Positions 15,560 through 23,991 are shown, counted from the stretch's first letter. The stretch: DNA of 58,079 bases from SFWF01 sp045591645 (GCA_045591645.1 JAZNTG010000011.1:1-58079); one strand, 5' to 3'. Notes: generated by a model from the sequence alone, not told the origin. Program-made: numbers and translations.

Positions 15560-15595
15560 AAGGCTCCGACTATTCGTCGGAGCCTCTTTTACTTT
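15560..15595. terminator. Terminator between the micro-gene and ttcA-like gene
   Basis: GGCTCCGAC / GTCGGAGCC stem (15562-15584), loop TATTC, then TCTTTTACTTTT. It ends the rightward unit and overlaps the 3' end of the convergent gene. Confidence 0.9.
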
Positions 15596-16419
15596 TCATC
15601 ATATTTTTCAATATAGCTGTGCTTGTCACCGCTGTCGGAGTCACGCCAGCCGACTATAGACGCGAGGTTTACGTTGTGGACGCTTCTGAAAAGGTTGTCG
15701 TCAACGTTGGGGTTTATTTTCTTTATATCAGCGATAAGCCGTTTTATCTCCTTGCGCTTTGACATTTCCTCATGATGCTCACTTTCTGCCGTGAACTTGC
15801 AAGCACACTGTAAAAATCTGAGTTCGTTATATTTCGTCCAATTAATAATATCCTTTTCCTTGACCTTGTAAAGTGGACGGATAAGCTCCATACCCTCAAA
15901 ATTTGTGCTTTTTAGCTTCGGTAGCATTGTCTTTATCTCCGAAGCGTAGGTCATATTTAAAAGCAGGGTCTCTATCATATCGTCAAAATGGTGTCCGAGT
16001 GAGATCTTATTGCAGCCGAGCTCTTTCGCCTTAGCATAAAGAAAACCGCGCCTCATCCTCGCACAAAGATAGCAGGGCGTACCGCCCGCGTTGTAGGCTA
16101 CATCGAAAATATCGCTCTCAAATATCTTTATCGGAATATTCATAAGAGCGGCGTTTGACTCAATAAGCGACCTGTTTTCTGGGTTATATCCGGGGTCCAT
16201 AACAATAAATTCGAGCTCAAAAGGAATAACAGAGTGGCGGTGCAGCTCCTGCAGACACTTTGCCATTAAAAAGGAGTCCTTACCGCCCGAAATGCAGACA
16301 GCGATACGGTCACCCTCCTGGATGAGCTTATATTCATTTACGGCGCCGCAAAAGTTATTCCATATAGCTTTGCGGAACTTTTTTATAATACTGCGTTCTA
16401 TTTCCTTATATCTTTCCAT
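15589..16419 (-). CDS. tRNA 2-thiocytidine biosynthesis protein, TtcA-like
   Basis: A 276-residue PP-loop ATPase of the TtcA/TtuA superfamily that thiolates tRNA in the cytoplasm. CISGGKDSFLMAK (near 40) is the PP-loop; CYLCARMRRGFL (near 115) is the CxxC pair that in this family binds a [4Fe-4S] cluster, with a third Cys in LQCACKF (near 205); LGHHFDDMIETLLLN is conserved too. Start chosen at ATG 16419 (MERYKEIER) behind AAAGGAACG; a longer frame upstream lacks a ribosome site. TtcA proper modifies C32, but Firmicutes homologues are less characterised. Confidence 0.85.
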   Translation of the reverse strand: MERYKEIERSIIKKFRKAIWNNFCGAVNEYKLIQEGDRIAVCISGGKDSFLMAKCLQELHRHSVIPFELEFIVMDPGYNPENRSLIESNAALMNIPIKIFESDIFDVAYNAGGTPCYLCARMRRGFLYAKAKELGCNKISLGHHFDDMIETLLLNMTYASEIKTMLPKLKSTNFEGMELIRPLYKVKEKDIINWTKYNELRFLQCACKFTAESEHHEEMSKRKEIKRLIADIKKINPNVDDNLFRSVHNVNLASIVGWRDSDSGDKHSYIEKYDEK

Positions 16420-16544
16420 AGTTCGTTCCTTTTCATCAGATATTATCATTATATTGTTAAATCCTCTGTTTTTCAAGAAAAACATACTTGTAAAAGGCGC
16501 CTTGAAGTGATAACATAATTGTATACTTTAAAAAGAGGTAAATT

Positions 16545-18080
16545 ATGGTATCTAAGATATTAAGTATAGGACTTTTTGGCATGGACGCCTATATGGTAGA
16601 GTGCGAAGCAGATGTTTCGGGAGGTATGCAGGCTTTCGATATAGTAGGTCTGCCCGACTCGGCTATAAGAGAATCGCGTGACCGCGTGCGCGCCGCAATA
16701 AAGAACTGCGGATACAAATATCCCATAGGTCATATTACTGTAAATCTCGCCCCTGCCGATATAAGAAAGGAAGGCTCGGTCTACGATCTGCCCGTATTGC
16801 TTGCGCTTTTAATATCTAATAAGCAGATAACACCGACAGTATCGCTTGACGATAGCATTTTTGTCGGAGAGGTGTCCTTGGACGGAAAGCTTCGCCCCAT
16901 AAACGGCGTGCTTGCAATGGCGATAAGCGCCCGACAAAAGGGTATAAATAAATTTTTCGTGCCTTATGAAAATGCCGCCGAAGGCTCTGTCGTTGAGGGG
17001 CTTGAGGTGTACGGAGTGAGAACGGTACAGGAGATAATAGACCATATTATAGGATTTACTCCTTTAAAGGTGGTTGAGAGATTCTCGGCAAGTCATGAAG
17101 ATAACCCAGAGAGCATACTCGATTTTTCGGATGTAAAGGGTCAGGCGGCGGCTAAAAAGGCGCTTGAAATAGCCGCTGCGGGCGGTCATAATATTCTCCT
17201 TCTGGGCAGCCCCGGCTCGGGTAAAAGTATGCTTGCGAAAAGACTTCCTACCATACTCCCCGTAATGACCTTTGAGGAGGCTATAGAGACAACTAAAATT
17301 TATTCTATTGCGGGAGAGCTTGAGCCACAGAGTCCGCTTATCTCCAAAAGACCCTTCCGCTCCCCTCATCATACCGTATCGTCAAGGGGACTTTCAGGCG
17401 GAGGAAGTATTCCGCGGCCTGGTGAGATATCCCTCTCCCATAACGGAGTTCTGTTTTTGGACGAGCTGCCTGAATTCGGCAGAGATGTTATGGAAACTCT
17501 GCGTCAGCCGCTTGAGGACGGACGGGTGACAATATCGCGCGTAGCAGGCTCGCTCACATATCCAAGCGAGTTTACTCTTGTAGCCGCGATGAATCCCTGT
17601 CCCTGCGGATTTTTCGGACACCCGACAAGAAAATGCACCTGTACACCGAACGCGGTGTCAAAATATCTGAACAGAATTTCAGGACCGATGCTCGACCGAC
17701 TTGATCTGCATATTGAGGTGCCGCCCGTTGACTATGAATCATTGAAATCCACCTCGCTTGAAGAAACGAGTGAGCAGGTGAGAGAAAGGGTCAACCGCGC
17801 GCGTGAAATTCAGGTCGCACGTTATCGCGGCACAGGCATTACCTGTAACGCAAGACTGACACCCGCAATGCTGAGGGAATACTGCGTGATGACCGATGAT
17901 GCCGAAGCACTTTTAAAGGCGTCATTTGACCGACTTGGTCTGTCGGCACGCGCATATGACAGAATACTGAAGGTATCGCGCACGATAGCCGACCTTGAAG
18001 GAACAGAAAAAATTGAAGTATCCCACATCGCTCAGGCTATTCATTTTAGAAGTCTTGACCGTAAATACTGGGGAGAATAA
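16545..18080 (+). CDS. comM: YifB/ComM-type Mg-chelatase-like AAA+ ATPase
   Basis: A 511-residue protein with the three parts of the family: an N-terminal Lon-protease-like (ChlI) domain (residues 1-165, DIVGLPDSAIRESRDRVRAA), an AAA+ module (GSPGSGKSMLAKRLP Walker A near 218; HHTVSSRGLSGGG; LFLDELPEF Walker B), and a C-terminal domain with CPCGFFGHPTRKCTCTP and RAYDRILKVSRTIADLEG. In transformable bacteria ComM is a hexameric helicase that helps branch migration during DNA uptake. It is monocistronic, with ribosome site AAAGAGG. Confidence 0.92.
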   Translation: MVSKILSIGLFGMDAYMVECEADVSGGMQAFDIVGLPDSAIRESRDRVRAAIKNCGYKYPIGHITVNLAPADIRKEGSVYDLPVLLALLISNKQITPTVSLDDSIFVGEVSLDGKLRPINGVLAMAISARQKGINKFFVPYENAAEGSVVEGLEVYGVRTVQEIIDHIIGFTPLKVVERFSASHEDNPESILDFSDVKGQAAAKKALEIAAAGGHNILLLGSPGSGKSMLAKRLPTILPVMTFEEAIETTKIYSIAGELEPQSPLISKRPFRSPHHTVSSRGLSGGGSIPRPGEISLSHNGVLFLDELPEFGRDVMETLRQPLEDGRVTISRVAGSLTYPSEFTLVAAMNPCPCGFFGHPTRKCTCTPNAVSKYLNRISGPMLDRLDLHIEVPPVDYESLKSTSLEETSEQVRERVNRAREIQVARYRGTGITCNARLTPAMLREYCVMTDDAEALLKASFDRLGLSARAYDRILKVSRTIADLEGTEKIEVSHIAQAIHFRSLDRKYWGE

Positions 18081-18084
18081 TAAA

Positions 18085-18113
18085 AAGAAGCCATTTTTTA
18101 ATGGCTTCTTTCA
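18085..18113. terminator. Bidirectional terminator after comM
   Basis: AAGAAGCCAT / ATGGCTTCTT stem with a T-rich loop (18085-18110). It lies between comM and the leftward AEC fragment. Confidence 0.85.
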
Positions 18114-18115
18114 TT

Positions 18116-18616
18116 CTAAAATATTCCTGCTGCTTTCAGCAGATATGACGCAACAAATACCGAAACAGTTGAGAGCAGGGTGGTCCAGACGACAAGCTGT
18201 CCCGCAAGCGCTGAGTCGCTTCCCATAGCCTCGGCCATCGGAACGCTAGATACGGCAACAGGTGTTGCAAACACAGCGACAAAGACGGCAAAGTGCGCTC
18301 CCGTAAATATCCCCAGCAGATATGCTAAGCCTATTCCGATCAGCGGTACCGCCACAGTTCTCATAACTGTGCCGAAGATTATTTCGCGGCGAAGCTCTTT
18401 TATGGCTGAGAATTCAAACTGAGCACCGAGAACGAGCAGAGCAAGCGGAGCTGCAAGGTCCGAGAGGTAGCCTAGTACTTTAAAGATAGGAGTTATATCC
18501 GAAAGACGGAAATCAATACCCGTGTTAATGAAAACAGCGCGTAAGCCGAGTAGTGCAATACCTGCCGCCAACTTAATATAAAAAGCGAACGCCGTATGAT
18601 GAGGTTTCAAAACCAA
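18116..18616 (-). pseudogene. AEC-family transporter, 5'-truncated remnant
   Basis: Only the C-terminal half of an auxin-efflux-carrier-type permease remains: FKVLGYLSDLAAPLALLVLG, FGTVMRTVAVPLIGIGLAYL and FATPVAVSSVPMAEAMGSD match the second five-helix repeat. Full-length AEC proteins are about 300 residues; this frame has 166, and its first ten codons are read from the terminator hairpin of the upstream araC-type gene. The missing part is not elsewhere in the window. A functional half-carrier is unlikely, so I call it a remnant of a deletion ending at that terminator. Confidence 0.8.
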
Positions 18617-18645
18617 ACTTCGTTACGAACCTCATCATACGGCGT
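18580..18645 (-). terminator. Terminator of the first AraC-family gene
   Basis: Perfect 18-bp stem, AACCTCATCATACGGCGT (18628-18645) with ACGCCGTATGATGAGGTT (18589-18606), 21-base loop. Leftward it is followed by TCGCTTTTTATA. It also supplies the first codons of the AEC remnant. Confidence 0.85.
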
Positions 18646-18650
18646 CGATT

Positions 18651-19535
18651 TTATCTTTTATCTATGTTTTTAGCATAGGTTGAGGGTGATATTCCCGTTT
18701 TATTTTTGAACTGCTTCGAAAAGTAATGAAGCGAGCTAAATCCGAGATGCTCGGAGATTTCGGTTATATTCAAAGAGGTCTTGCGTATAAGTCGCTTTGC
18801 CTCTTCAATTTTGAGATCAATAAAATACGCTATCGGTCCGCAGCCCTTCTGCTCAAAAACAAGTCTGCGGAGCTTTGATACACTGAAGCCCAGATCTCGG
18901 CTTATCTGCTCGAGAGTGAGCGTACGGTCGAGACGGTCAAGGAAATACTCGGTAAGCTCTCTCATCTGATCGGCTTTAAGCTTTTCCTTGTTGCTGCCTA
19001 TAAGCTGTGCTTTGACTGAGGAGTTGTGGCTGTAAAGATCCAACAGAAAGAGCTCGAGCATATTTTTAATATACTGTACTCCGCGGCTAAACTCTTCGTT
19101 TCGGGGAAGGTTGTTTATGTGACCCCCGCCCCATTCGGTCTCAAAAAGCTCAAGACCCTTAGTAATGATATCGGAATAAAGCTCGCGCTGATGTGACGTA
19201 AGGGTAAATACGCGGTTGTATAGCGTATCGATTCCCCAGTCAGCCTCAAAGCCGACGATGCAAACAGATCCGCCTCCGAAAGCAAGCTGGTTGGGAAGCT
19301 CGGGACCGTGATATGCATTGGGAGCGTACATTATCATCTGTCCTGCGTTAAGATGGTAATGAATTCCGTCGATATTGGTAGACTGATGACCTTCCTCTAC
19401 GTAGAATATCTCAGGGAAATCGTGAACGTCTCCGCAGCTGGGTTTTCTTCGCAGATCAATGCGATATAATGAAATGATCGATCGTACCGTTATAACGTTA
19501 TCGATCTGCGGACGTACGTAATGATTAGTCGGCAT
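18651..19535 (-). CDS. AraC-family transcriptional regulator (cupin + HTH)
   Basis: A 294-residue regulator. Residues 1-100 form a cupin-type ligand domain (GDVHDFPEIFYVEEGHQ, LNAGQMIMYAPNAYHGP); the C-terminal 100 residues are the double HTH (TLEQISRDLGFSVSKLRRLV, then ITEISEHLGFSSLHYFSKQFK and GISPSTYAK). The start at ATG 19535 (MPTNHYVRPQID) has GGAGG ten bases upstream; a longer frame lacks one. It is divergent from a Gfo/Idh/MocA oxidoreductase, which it probably activates with a sugar as effector. The intergenic region has TTACAAT and ATTGTAA inverted 7-mers (19594-19620) that could be its site. Confidence 0.88.
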   Translation of the reverse strand: MPTNHYVRPQIDNVITVRSIISLYRIDLRRKPSCGDVHDFPEIFYVEEGHQSTNIDGIHYHLNAGQMIMYAPNAYHGPELPNQLAFGGGSVCIVGFEADWGIDTLYNRVFTLTSHQRELYSDIITKGLELFETEWGGGHINNLPRNEEFSRGVQYIKNMLELFLLDLYSHNSSVKAQLIGSNKEKLKADQMRELTEYFLDRLDRTLTLEQISRDLGFSVSKLRRLVFEQKGCGPIAYFIDLKIEEAKRLIRKTSLNITEISEHLGFSSLHYFSKQFKNKTGISPSTYAKNIDKR

Positions 19536-19593
19536 TATCCTATACCTCCAAATACAAAAGGATGCGATTTGCGCAGATAGTACAAACATTTTG

Positions 19594-19620
19594 TTACAAT
19601 AGTGTAAATACAAATTGTAA
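19594..19620. promoter_or_regulatory. Inverted 7-mers, possible AraC operator
   Basis: TTACAAT (19594-19600) and ATTGTAA (19614-19620). A TATAAT box follows at 19629-19634 with no good -35 box, which fits an activator-dependent promoter for the oxidoreductase gene. Confidence 0.4.
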
Positions 19621-19667
19621 AAATATATTATAATAAAATTGAACTAAACCGAAAGGGGATAAAAACG

Positions 19668-20708
19668 ATGGAAAAATTTAGATTAGGATTAATCGGATGC
19701 GGCGGTATGATGAAAGGCCACGTTGGCGCACTCAATCTTTGCGAAAATGTAAAGGTAACCGCTGTATGTGATATCAAAGAGGAACTTGCAAAGGATGTTG
19801 CATCTGTTTGCGAGGACGCTTATGTAACTACCGATTATAAGACTATGTGCGATTATGTTGACGGAGTACTTGTCGTTCTTCCGCACGACCTGCATTTTGA
19901 ATGCGGTATGTTCTTCGCTAAAAACAAGAAGCACATCCTTATGGAAAAGCCTCTTTGCAATAGCGAGTCTGAGTGCTTAAAGCTTATCGAGACTTGTGAG
20001 GAGGAAGGCGTTACTTTGATGTGCGCTTACCCTGTACGCTATTGGATGGGAATTGAAAAGCTTAAGGAAATGCTTGACTCAGGCGAATACGGAAAGCCGA
20101 TAATGATGTCAATCTGGACAGAGCAGCTCACAAAGGCTGATCCTCTTGATTGGAAGGGAACCGCCCGACTTGGCGGAGGACAGCTTTTCAGCCACGGCTG
20201 TCACTACATAGACCTATTCCTCTGGTTCCTCGGAAATCCTGTCAGCGGTACTCACATTGGTACCAAGGTTGGAACTCCTTGGATGATGGAAGAGGGTACA
20301 AGTGCTGTTACAATGAAGTTTGAGAATGGAGCTATCGGTTATCACGGAGCTACCTGGGGTGCTCGCGGTTCCAGACTTTACTATGATTTCCAGATTCAGT
20401 GTGAAAAAGGTCTTATCGAGTATGACCACAAGCTTGGCGAAGTAAGAGTTTACGATCACAACAAGGAGCACTTGCCCGGTGAAGAAACTGTTGAGCAGGG
20501 CGAGCGTGTTGTTTGGTCAAGAAATAATGCAGCTCCGAATAAGAACACTGAGCGCGAGATCAATCACTTTGTTGAGTGCTGCCGCACAGGAAAGACTCCT
20601 CTTACCAACGGTCGTTCGTCGCTTGAGGGACTCAGAGTTATCTGGAAGCTCTATGAAGCGGAGAAACAGGGCGTTGTTGCGGATCTTCGCGGAATCGGTA
20701 TAAATTAG
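19668..20708 (+). CDS. Gfo/Idh/MocA-family oxidoreductase
   Basis: A 346-residue NAD(P)-dependent sugar or polyol dehydrogenase. The N-terminal Rossmann fold starts with LGLIGCGGMMKGHVGAL; HILMEKPLCNSE carries the catalytic Lys of the EKP motif; GGGQLFSHGCHYIDLFLW (near 175) supplies the catalytic His region. The C-terminal alpha/beta domain follows. The substrate is unknown. RBS AAAGGGG, single gene, divergent from an AraC regulator, ended by a strong terminator. It is more distant from the two oxidoreductases at 29-31 kb than those are from each other. Confidence 0.9.
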   Translation: MEKFRLGLIGCGGMMKGHVGALNLCENVKVTAVCDIKEELAKDVASVCEDAYVTTDYKTMCDYVDGVLVVLPHDLHFECGMFFAKNKKHILMEKPLCNSESECLKLIETCEEEGVTLMCAYPVRYWMGIEKLKEMLDSGEYGKPIMMSIWTEQLTKADPLDWKGTARLGGGQLFSHGCHYIDLFLWFLGNPVSGTHIGTKVGTPWMMEEGTSAVTMKFENGAIGYHGATWGARGSRLYYDFQIQCEKGLIEYDHKLGEVRVYDHNKEHLPGEETVEQGERVVWSRNNAAPNKNTEREINHFVECCRTGKTPLTNGRSSLEGLRVIWKLYEAEKQGVVADLRGIGIN

Positions 20709-20737
20709 ATTTAGTTCATCGTATTTTCAATATTTTT

Positions 20738-20773
20738 AAACCCCGCAGATTTTGGTCTGCGGGGTTTATTTTT
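20738..20773. terminator. Bidirectional terminator
   Basis: AAACCCCGCAGA / TCTGCGGGGTTT with loop TTTTGG, followed by ATTTTT. It separates the oxidoreductase from the convergent YjbQ gene. Confidence 0.93.
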
Positions 20774-20821
20774 ACCGCAAATAAGCTCTAAAGAAAGACA
20801 GCTGATTATATGCGATCAATA

Positions 20822-21442
20822 TTATCTCTTCTGCTGAAGATCAAAACGAGGATCGTAAGCGGTTTCTTCCTCAGTGAACTTACGGAGTGTATTGATAACC
20901 TCACCGTTATTCCACTTTCTGTCACCGACATCCTCAGTCGTACCCATAACTGTAACGTTAAGCTGGCGACGACGTGCGCGTACATGATCCCAGTCGATGA
21001 AGTAGATGTGAGCAAACTCACCGCCGTCAAGAACACCGTCCTTGATGGTCATAGTTTCGCTTCTGCCGAAGAATACGGAACGGAGATGTCCATCGGTGTT
21101 CATGCTTGTGTAGTTGCCGGGCTCATTTACATAACGGCCGAACTGTGCGTGGATCGGGCCGGGGTGGCGATAGTCGCCTTCATCGGTGTAATCGGGAATA
21201 AGATTACGCATAATGTCAAGAAGGTCATGCTGCAGATATTCAAGATCGAAGGTGTCAACATCGTGTGAGCACTCCTGAATCATAACAGAGCATGTGGTGT
21301 GGTGAGAAGCGATACAAACGGTACCGTTCATTACACCGGAAGCCTTGACGATCTCCATAATTTCCTTAGAAACATCGTGGAAGGTCGGTATCCAACCTCT
21401 GGACTGAAGCTCTAATTCCTTCTGAAAAACTTTAAATTCCAT
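20822..21442 (-). CDS. YjbQ/UPF0047 family protein
   Basis: A 206-residue member of the YjbQ (UPF0047) family, some of which have weak thiamine-phosphate-synthase-like activity. The conserved HHTTCSVMIQE segment and GVLDGGEFAHIYFIDWDHVR are present. It is longer than the usual 130-140 residues owing to a middle stretch (LEYLQHDLLDIMRNLIPDY... GRYVNEPGNY) and an extended C-terminus. The ATG at 21442 (MEFKVFQKE) is preceded by GGAGG; the TTG further up lies in that site. It follows the TIM-like gene by 34 bases and is probably its operon partner, so a role in sugar-phosphate metabolism is inferred. Confidence 0.85.
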   Translation of the reverse strand: MEFKVFQKELELQSRGWIPTFHDVSKEIMEIVKASGVMNGTVCIASHHTTCSVMIQECSHDVDTFDLEYLQHDLLDIMRNLIPDYTDEGDYRHPGPIHAQFGRYVNEPGNYTSMNTDGHLRSVFFGRSETMTIKDGVLDGGEFAHIYFIDWDHVRARRRQLNVTVMGTTEDVGDRKWNNGEVINTLRKFTEEETAYDPRFDLQQKR

Positions 21443-21476
21443 TTTATATTCCTCCAAAAAAATATTTTATGTATAG

Positions 21477-22178
21477 TTATTTATTACGCTCATCCCAAGC
21501 GCGGCGAACAGCAGATATCATCTCATCTACCATAGCGGCTCTGTCGGGAGCCTTAGCAACACCTGAAGAGGAGCCTGTAGCATCAGCGCCTGCGATGATG
21601 GTGTTGTAAACATCTTCTCCGTTTGCGATACCTGCGGCGGTGAGTACGAGGATATCCTCATCTACATCCTTAACCGACTTTGTTGCGGCCTCAACATATT
21701 CCTTTCCTACAGATACTCCCGTGCCGATAAGCTCGGAGGGCTCAGCAACGATAATATCAGGCTTCAGGGTTGCGATGCGACTTGCATCTGCAAGAGAATC
21801 CGCACATACGATCGAGATAAGACCCACCTCATCTGCACGTGCAATAGTCTGCTTGAGCACATCGAATTCAAGCGGCTTTTCACAATGGTTCAGCATAACA
21901 CCGTCTGCACCCGCGGCGACAAGTGACTCAGGCAGAATGTCTGCAAGACCGCGTCCGGGATATATGGGATCCATATGAGGAGCAAAAACGAAAATATTTT
22001 TTGTTGCCTCTTTGACCCTTCTGATATCCACAACAGGAGTTGTGAAGATGATATTTACGCCGTATTTTTCTGCGGCTGCGTCTGCCGCCTTAGCCAGATC
22101 CAGAATATCGTCGCCGAAGAGATAGGATTTAGGACCTATTTCAAAAAACGGTGTAGATAGCTTTCTCTTTTCAGCCAA
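21477..22178 (-). CDS. Triose-phosphate isomerase-family protein, short (archaeal-like) type
   Basis: A 233-residue TIM barrel of the short type seen in archaea and in some tetrose or triose pathways of bacteria. GPKSYLFGDD gives the N-terminal Lys, VMLNHCEKPLEFD the catalytic His, AEPSELIGTG the catalytic Glu, and TGSSSGVAKAPD the phosphate loop. Likely substrates are DHAP/GAP or a related tetrulose phosphate. Start is TTG at 22178 behind AGGGAGA, with promoter 22217-22245. Being distant from the usual glycolytic TpiA and clustered with YjbQ, SIS and transaldolase genes, it may serve a catabolic side pathway. Confidence 0.85.
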   Translation of the reverse strand: MAEKRKLSTPFFEIGPKSYLFGDDILDLAKAADAAAEKYGVNIIFTTPVVDIRRVKEATKNIFVFAPHMDPIYPGRGLADILPESLVAAGADGVMLNHCEKPLEFDVLKQTIARADEVGLISIVCADSLADASRIATLKPDIIVAEPSELIGTGVSVGKEYVEAATKSVKDVDEDILVLTAAGIANGEDVYNTIIAGADATGSSSGVAKAPDRAAMVDEMISAVRRAWDERNK

Positions 22179-22216
22179 AATAATCTCCCTCTTTCTGTGA
22201 GTATTTTACATGATGA

Positions 22217-22245
22217 ATTATACACTAATTTCCAATTATAATCAA
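22217..22245 (-). promoter_or_regulatory. Promoter of the TIM-yjbQ operon
   Basis: Minus strand TTGATT (22245-22240), 17-bp spacer, TATAAT (22222-22217). Confidence 0.65.
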
Positions 22246-22250
22246 TAAAA

Positions 22251-22346
22251 TTTCTGAAATTTTCACGTTTTCGTTAAAAAATAACAATGAAAATGCTAAA
22301 TGTTGTGATATTTTCAGTATTGATTTTTGAAATGAAAAATATTATC
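22251..22346. promoter_or_regulatory. AT-rich divergent control region with TGAAA/TTTCA inverted motifs
   Basis: Between the divergent TIM and SIS genes there are several TGAAA and TTTCA motifs, including TGAAATTTTCA and an imperfect pair GATATTTTCA (22307-22316) / TGAAAAATATTATC (22333-22346). They may be operator sites; no regulator gene is adjacent. Confidence 0.3.
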
Positions 22347-22385
22347 ATCTAAGTAATAAGTTTTAACTAACGGAGGAAGATAATT

Positions 22386-22994
22386 ATGATAAGTAACACT
22401 GCGCTTAAGGCAGCAAAAGAAGCGTATGATATTGAGGCTGAGTGTATTAATGAAATGAAGAATTATTTTGACGAAGAGGCTTTTTCTTCGGCAGTTAAGT
22501 TACTTATAGATGCTGAACGTATCGGTGCGGCAGGCTGCGGTCATTCGGGCATTGCTTGTCAGCATTTTGCACATCTTATGTGCTGTATTGATCAGCCTGC
22601 AAAATTCATTTCTCCTGCAGAGGCAGTTCATGGCGGAACAGGCTATCTCCAAAAGGGAGATGTAATGATTTTTGCTTCGCGCGGAGGCAGCACTAAGGAG
22701 CTTTTCCCGATAGCCGATATCTGCAAAGCAAAGGGTGTTTCAATAATTACTATCACTGAAAAGACCGAATCTCCTTTAGCACAGATGGCAGATGTAGTTA
22801 TCAAGCAGTATGTTAATCGCGAGACTGATAAGTATAATATGCAGGGAACGACCAGCACCACTGCACTCTGTATGATCTTCCATGCGCTTCAGACAGCCGT
22901 AATAGAGGAGACTGATTATCAAAAGGAGCAGTTTGCGCTTGTTCATCCGGGCGGAGCTGTAGGTGAGCGTCTTAATAACAAGAGCCTATATTAA
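22386..22994 (+). CDS. SIS-domain sugar-phosphate isomerase (KpsF/HxlB-like)
   Basis: A 202-residue single SIS domain. AAGCGHSGIACQHFAHLM is the phospho-sugar pocket; FASRGGSTKELFPI is the second pocket; the C-terminal LVHPGGAVGERL is typical of KpsF/GutQ arabinose-5-phosphate isomerases, but no CBS domains follow. 6-Phospho-3-hexuloisomerases are also short SIS proteins, so the exact aldose/ketose pair is open. It is followed 45 bases later by a transaldolase-family gene and is divergent from TIM/YjbQ. RBS GGAGGA. Confidence 0.87.
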   Translation: MISNTALKAAKEAYDIEAECINEMKNYFDEEAFSSAVKLLIDAERIGAAGCGHSGIACQHFAHLMCCIDQPAKFISPAEAVHGGTGYLQKGDVMIFASRGGSTKELFPIADICKAKGVSIITITEKTESPLAQMADVVIKQYVNRETDKYNMQGTTSTTALCMIFHALQTAVIEETDYQKEQFALVHPGGAVGERLNNKSLY

Positions 22995-23039
22995 AGAGAT
23001 AGGCTATTAGCCTATACAAGCATAAGGGAGAAAAATCTA

Positions 23040-23729
23040 ATGAAATTGCTTATTGATGATGCAAGAATTGAAAGAATTAAAGAAATATGTGAGTATTATC
23101 CGATTGACGGTGTTACCACTAACCCCTCTATTCTTGCAAAAACAGGAAGAAATCCTTATGAGGTATTAAAGGAGATAAGAGAATTTATCGGACCTGATGC
23201 TGAGCTCCACGCTCAGGTAATTTCACTGACCGCAGAGGATATGGTTAATGAAGGCCGCCATATTGTCGAGGTGCTCGGTGAAAAGGCGAAGACCTTTATT
23301 AAAATACCTACGATTCCTGAAGGTCTGAAGGCTATGAGGATACTTTCCAAAGAGGGATATAAGATAACCGCTACTGCTATCTACAACCCCTTGCAGGCAT
23401 TCCTTGCGGCAAAGAGCGGCGCCGATTACGCAGCTCCCTATATCAACCGTATTGATAATCTCGGTACTAACGGTATTGAGGTAGCGCGCACCATGCAGGA
23501 TATTTTTGTATCCAGTGGCTATAAGACCAGAATTCTTGCGGCAAGCTTTAAAAACTCTCTTCAGGTACAGGAGCTTTGCGAATCGGGTATCCGTGCAGCA
23601 ACGATCGCTCCCGATGTTATCGAGGGACTTATAAAGCACCCCTGTGTTGATTCTGCAGACGATACCTTTGTTAAGGATTTTGAAAAGCTTTGCGGAGAAG
23701 GCAAAACAATGCTTAACTGCGATAAATAA
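23040..23729 (+). CDS. Transaldolase-family protein (fructose-6-phosphate aldolase-like)
   Basis: A 229-residue TIM barrel of the short transaldolase/FSA family. DGVTTNPSILAKTGR is the signature near the N-terminus, KTFIKIPTIPEGLKAM contains the Schiff-base Lys, and TATAIYNPLQAFLAAKSGADY and RILAASFKN are conserved. FSA enzymes cleave fructose-6-phosphate to DHA and GAP; true short transaldolases transfer DHA. With the SIS isomerase directly upstream, the pair plausibly isomerises and then cleaves a ketose phosphate, whose triose product could go to the divergent TIM. Confidence 0.9.
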   Translation: MKLLIDDARIERIKEICEYYPIDGVTTNPSILAKTGRNPYEVLKEIREFIGPDAELHAQVISLTAEDMVNEGRHIVEVLGEKAKTFIKIPTIPEGLKAMRILSKEGYKITATAIYNPLQAFLAAKSGADYAAPYINRIDNLGTNGIEVARTMQDIFVSSGYKTRILAASFKNSLQVQELCESGIRAATIAPDVIEGLIKHPCVDSADDTFVKDFEKLCGEGKTMLNCDK

Positions 23730-23744
23730 GAAAAGCAAACAAAG

Positions 23745-23773
23745 ATCCCACACAAGTAATTCTTGTGTGGGAT
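23745..23773 (+). terminator. First hairpin after the transaldolase gene
   Basis: ATCCCACACAAG / CTTGTGTGGGAT with loop TAATT. Followed only by TAATATT, so perhaps weak. Confidence 0.7.
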
Positions 23774-23790
23774 TAATATTTGGTATAGCG

Positions 23791-23813
23791 GCGGGGAAGG
23801 ATCCCCGCTTTTT
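23791..23813 (+). terminator. Second, strong terminator
   Basis: GCGGGGA / TCCCCGC stem with loop AGGA and five T. It backs up the first hairpin. Confidence 0.85.
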
Positions 23814-23895
23814 AGTCGCCCATGCATGAATATAGGTTACGCTATCTTTGCAATCGGCGGATACAAACGTTCATACACAATTACCGCCGACAGCC

Positions 23896-23970
23896 TGGCA
23901 CCCCCTGCGAGAATCGAACTCACAACTAACCCTTAGGAGGGGTTTATTATATCCATTTAACTAAGGGGGC
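23896..23970 (-). tRNA. tRNA-Arg (anticodon CCU)
   Basis: Leftward sequence starts GCCCCCTTAGTTAAATGG and ends with encoded CCA (23898-23896). Anticodon stem AACCC/GGGTT encloses loop CTCCTAA, anticodon CCT; T-arm loop GAGTTCGATTCTC. Position 1-72 is a G-U pair. 75 bases. Confidence 0.96.
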
Positions 23971-23991
23971 AGATATTCGGTTGACCTAAAC

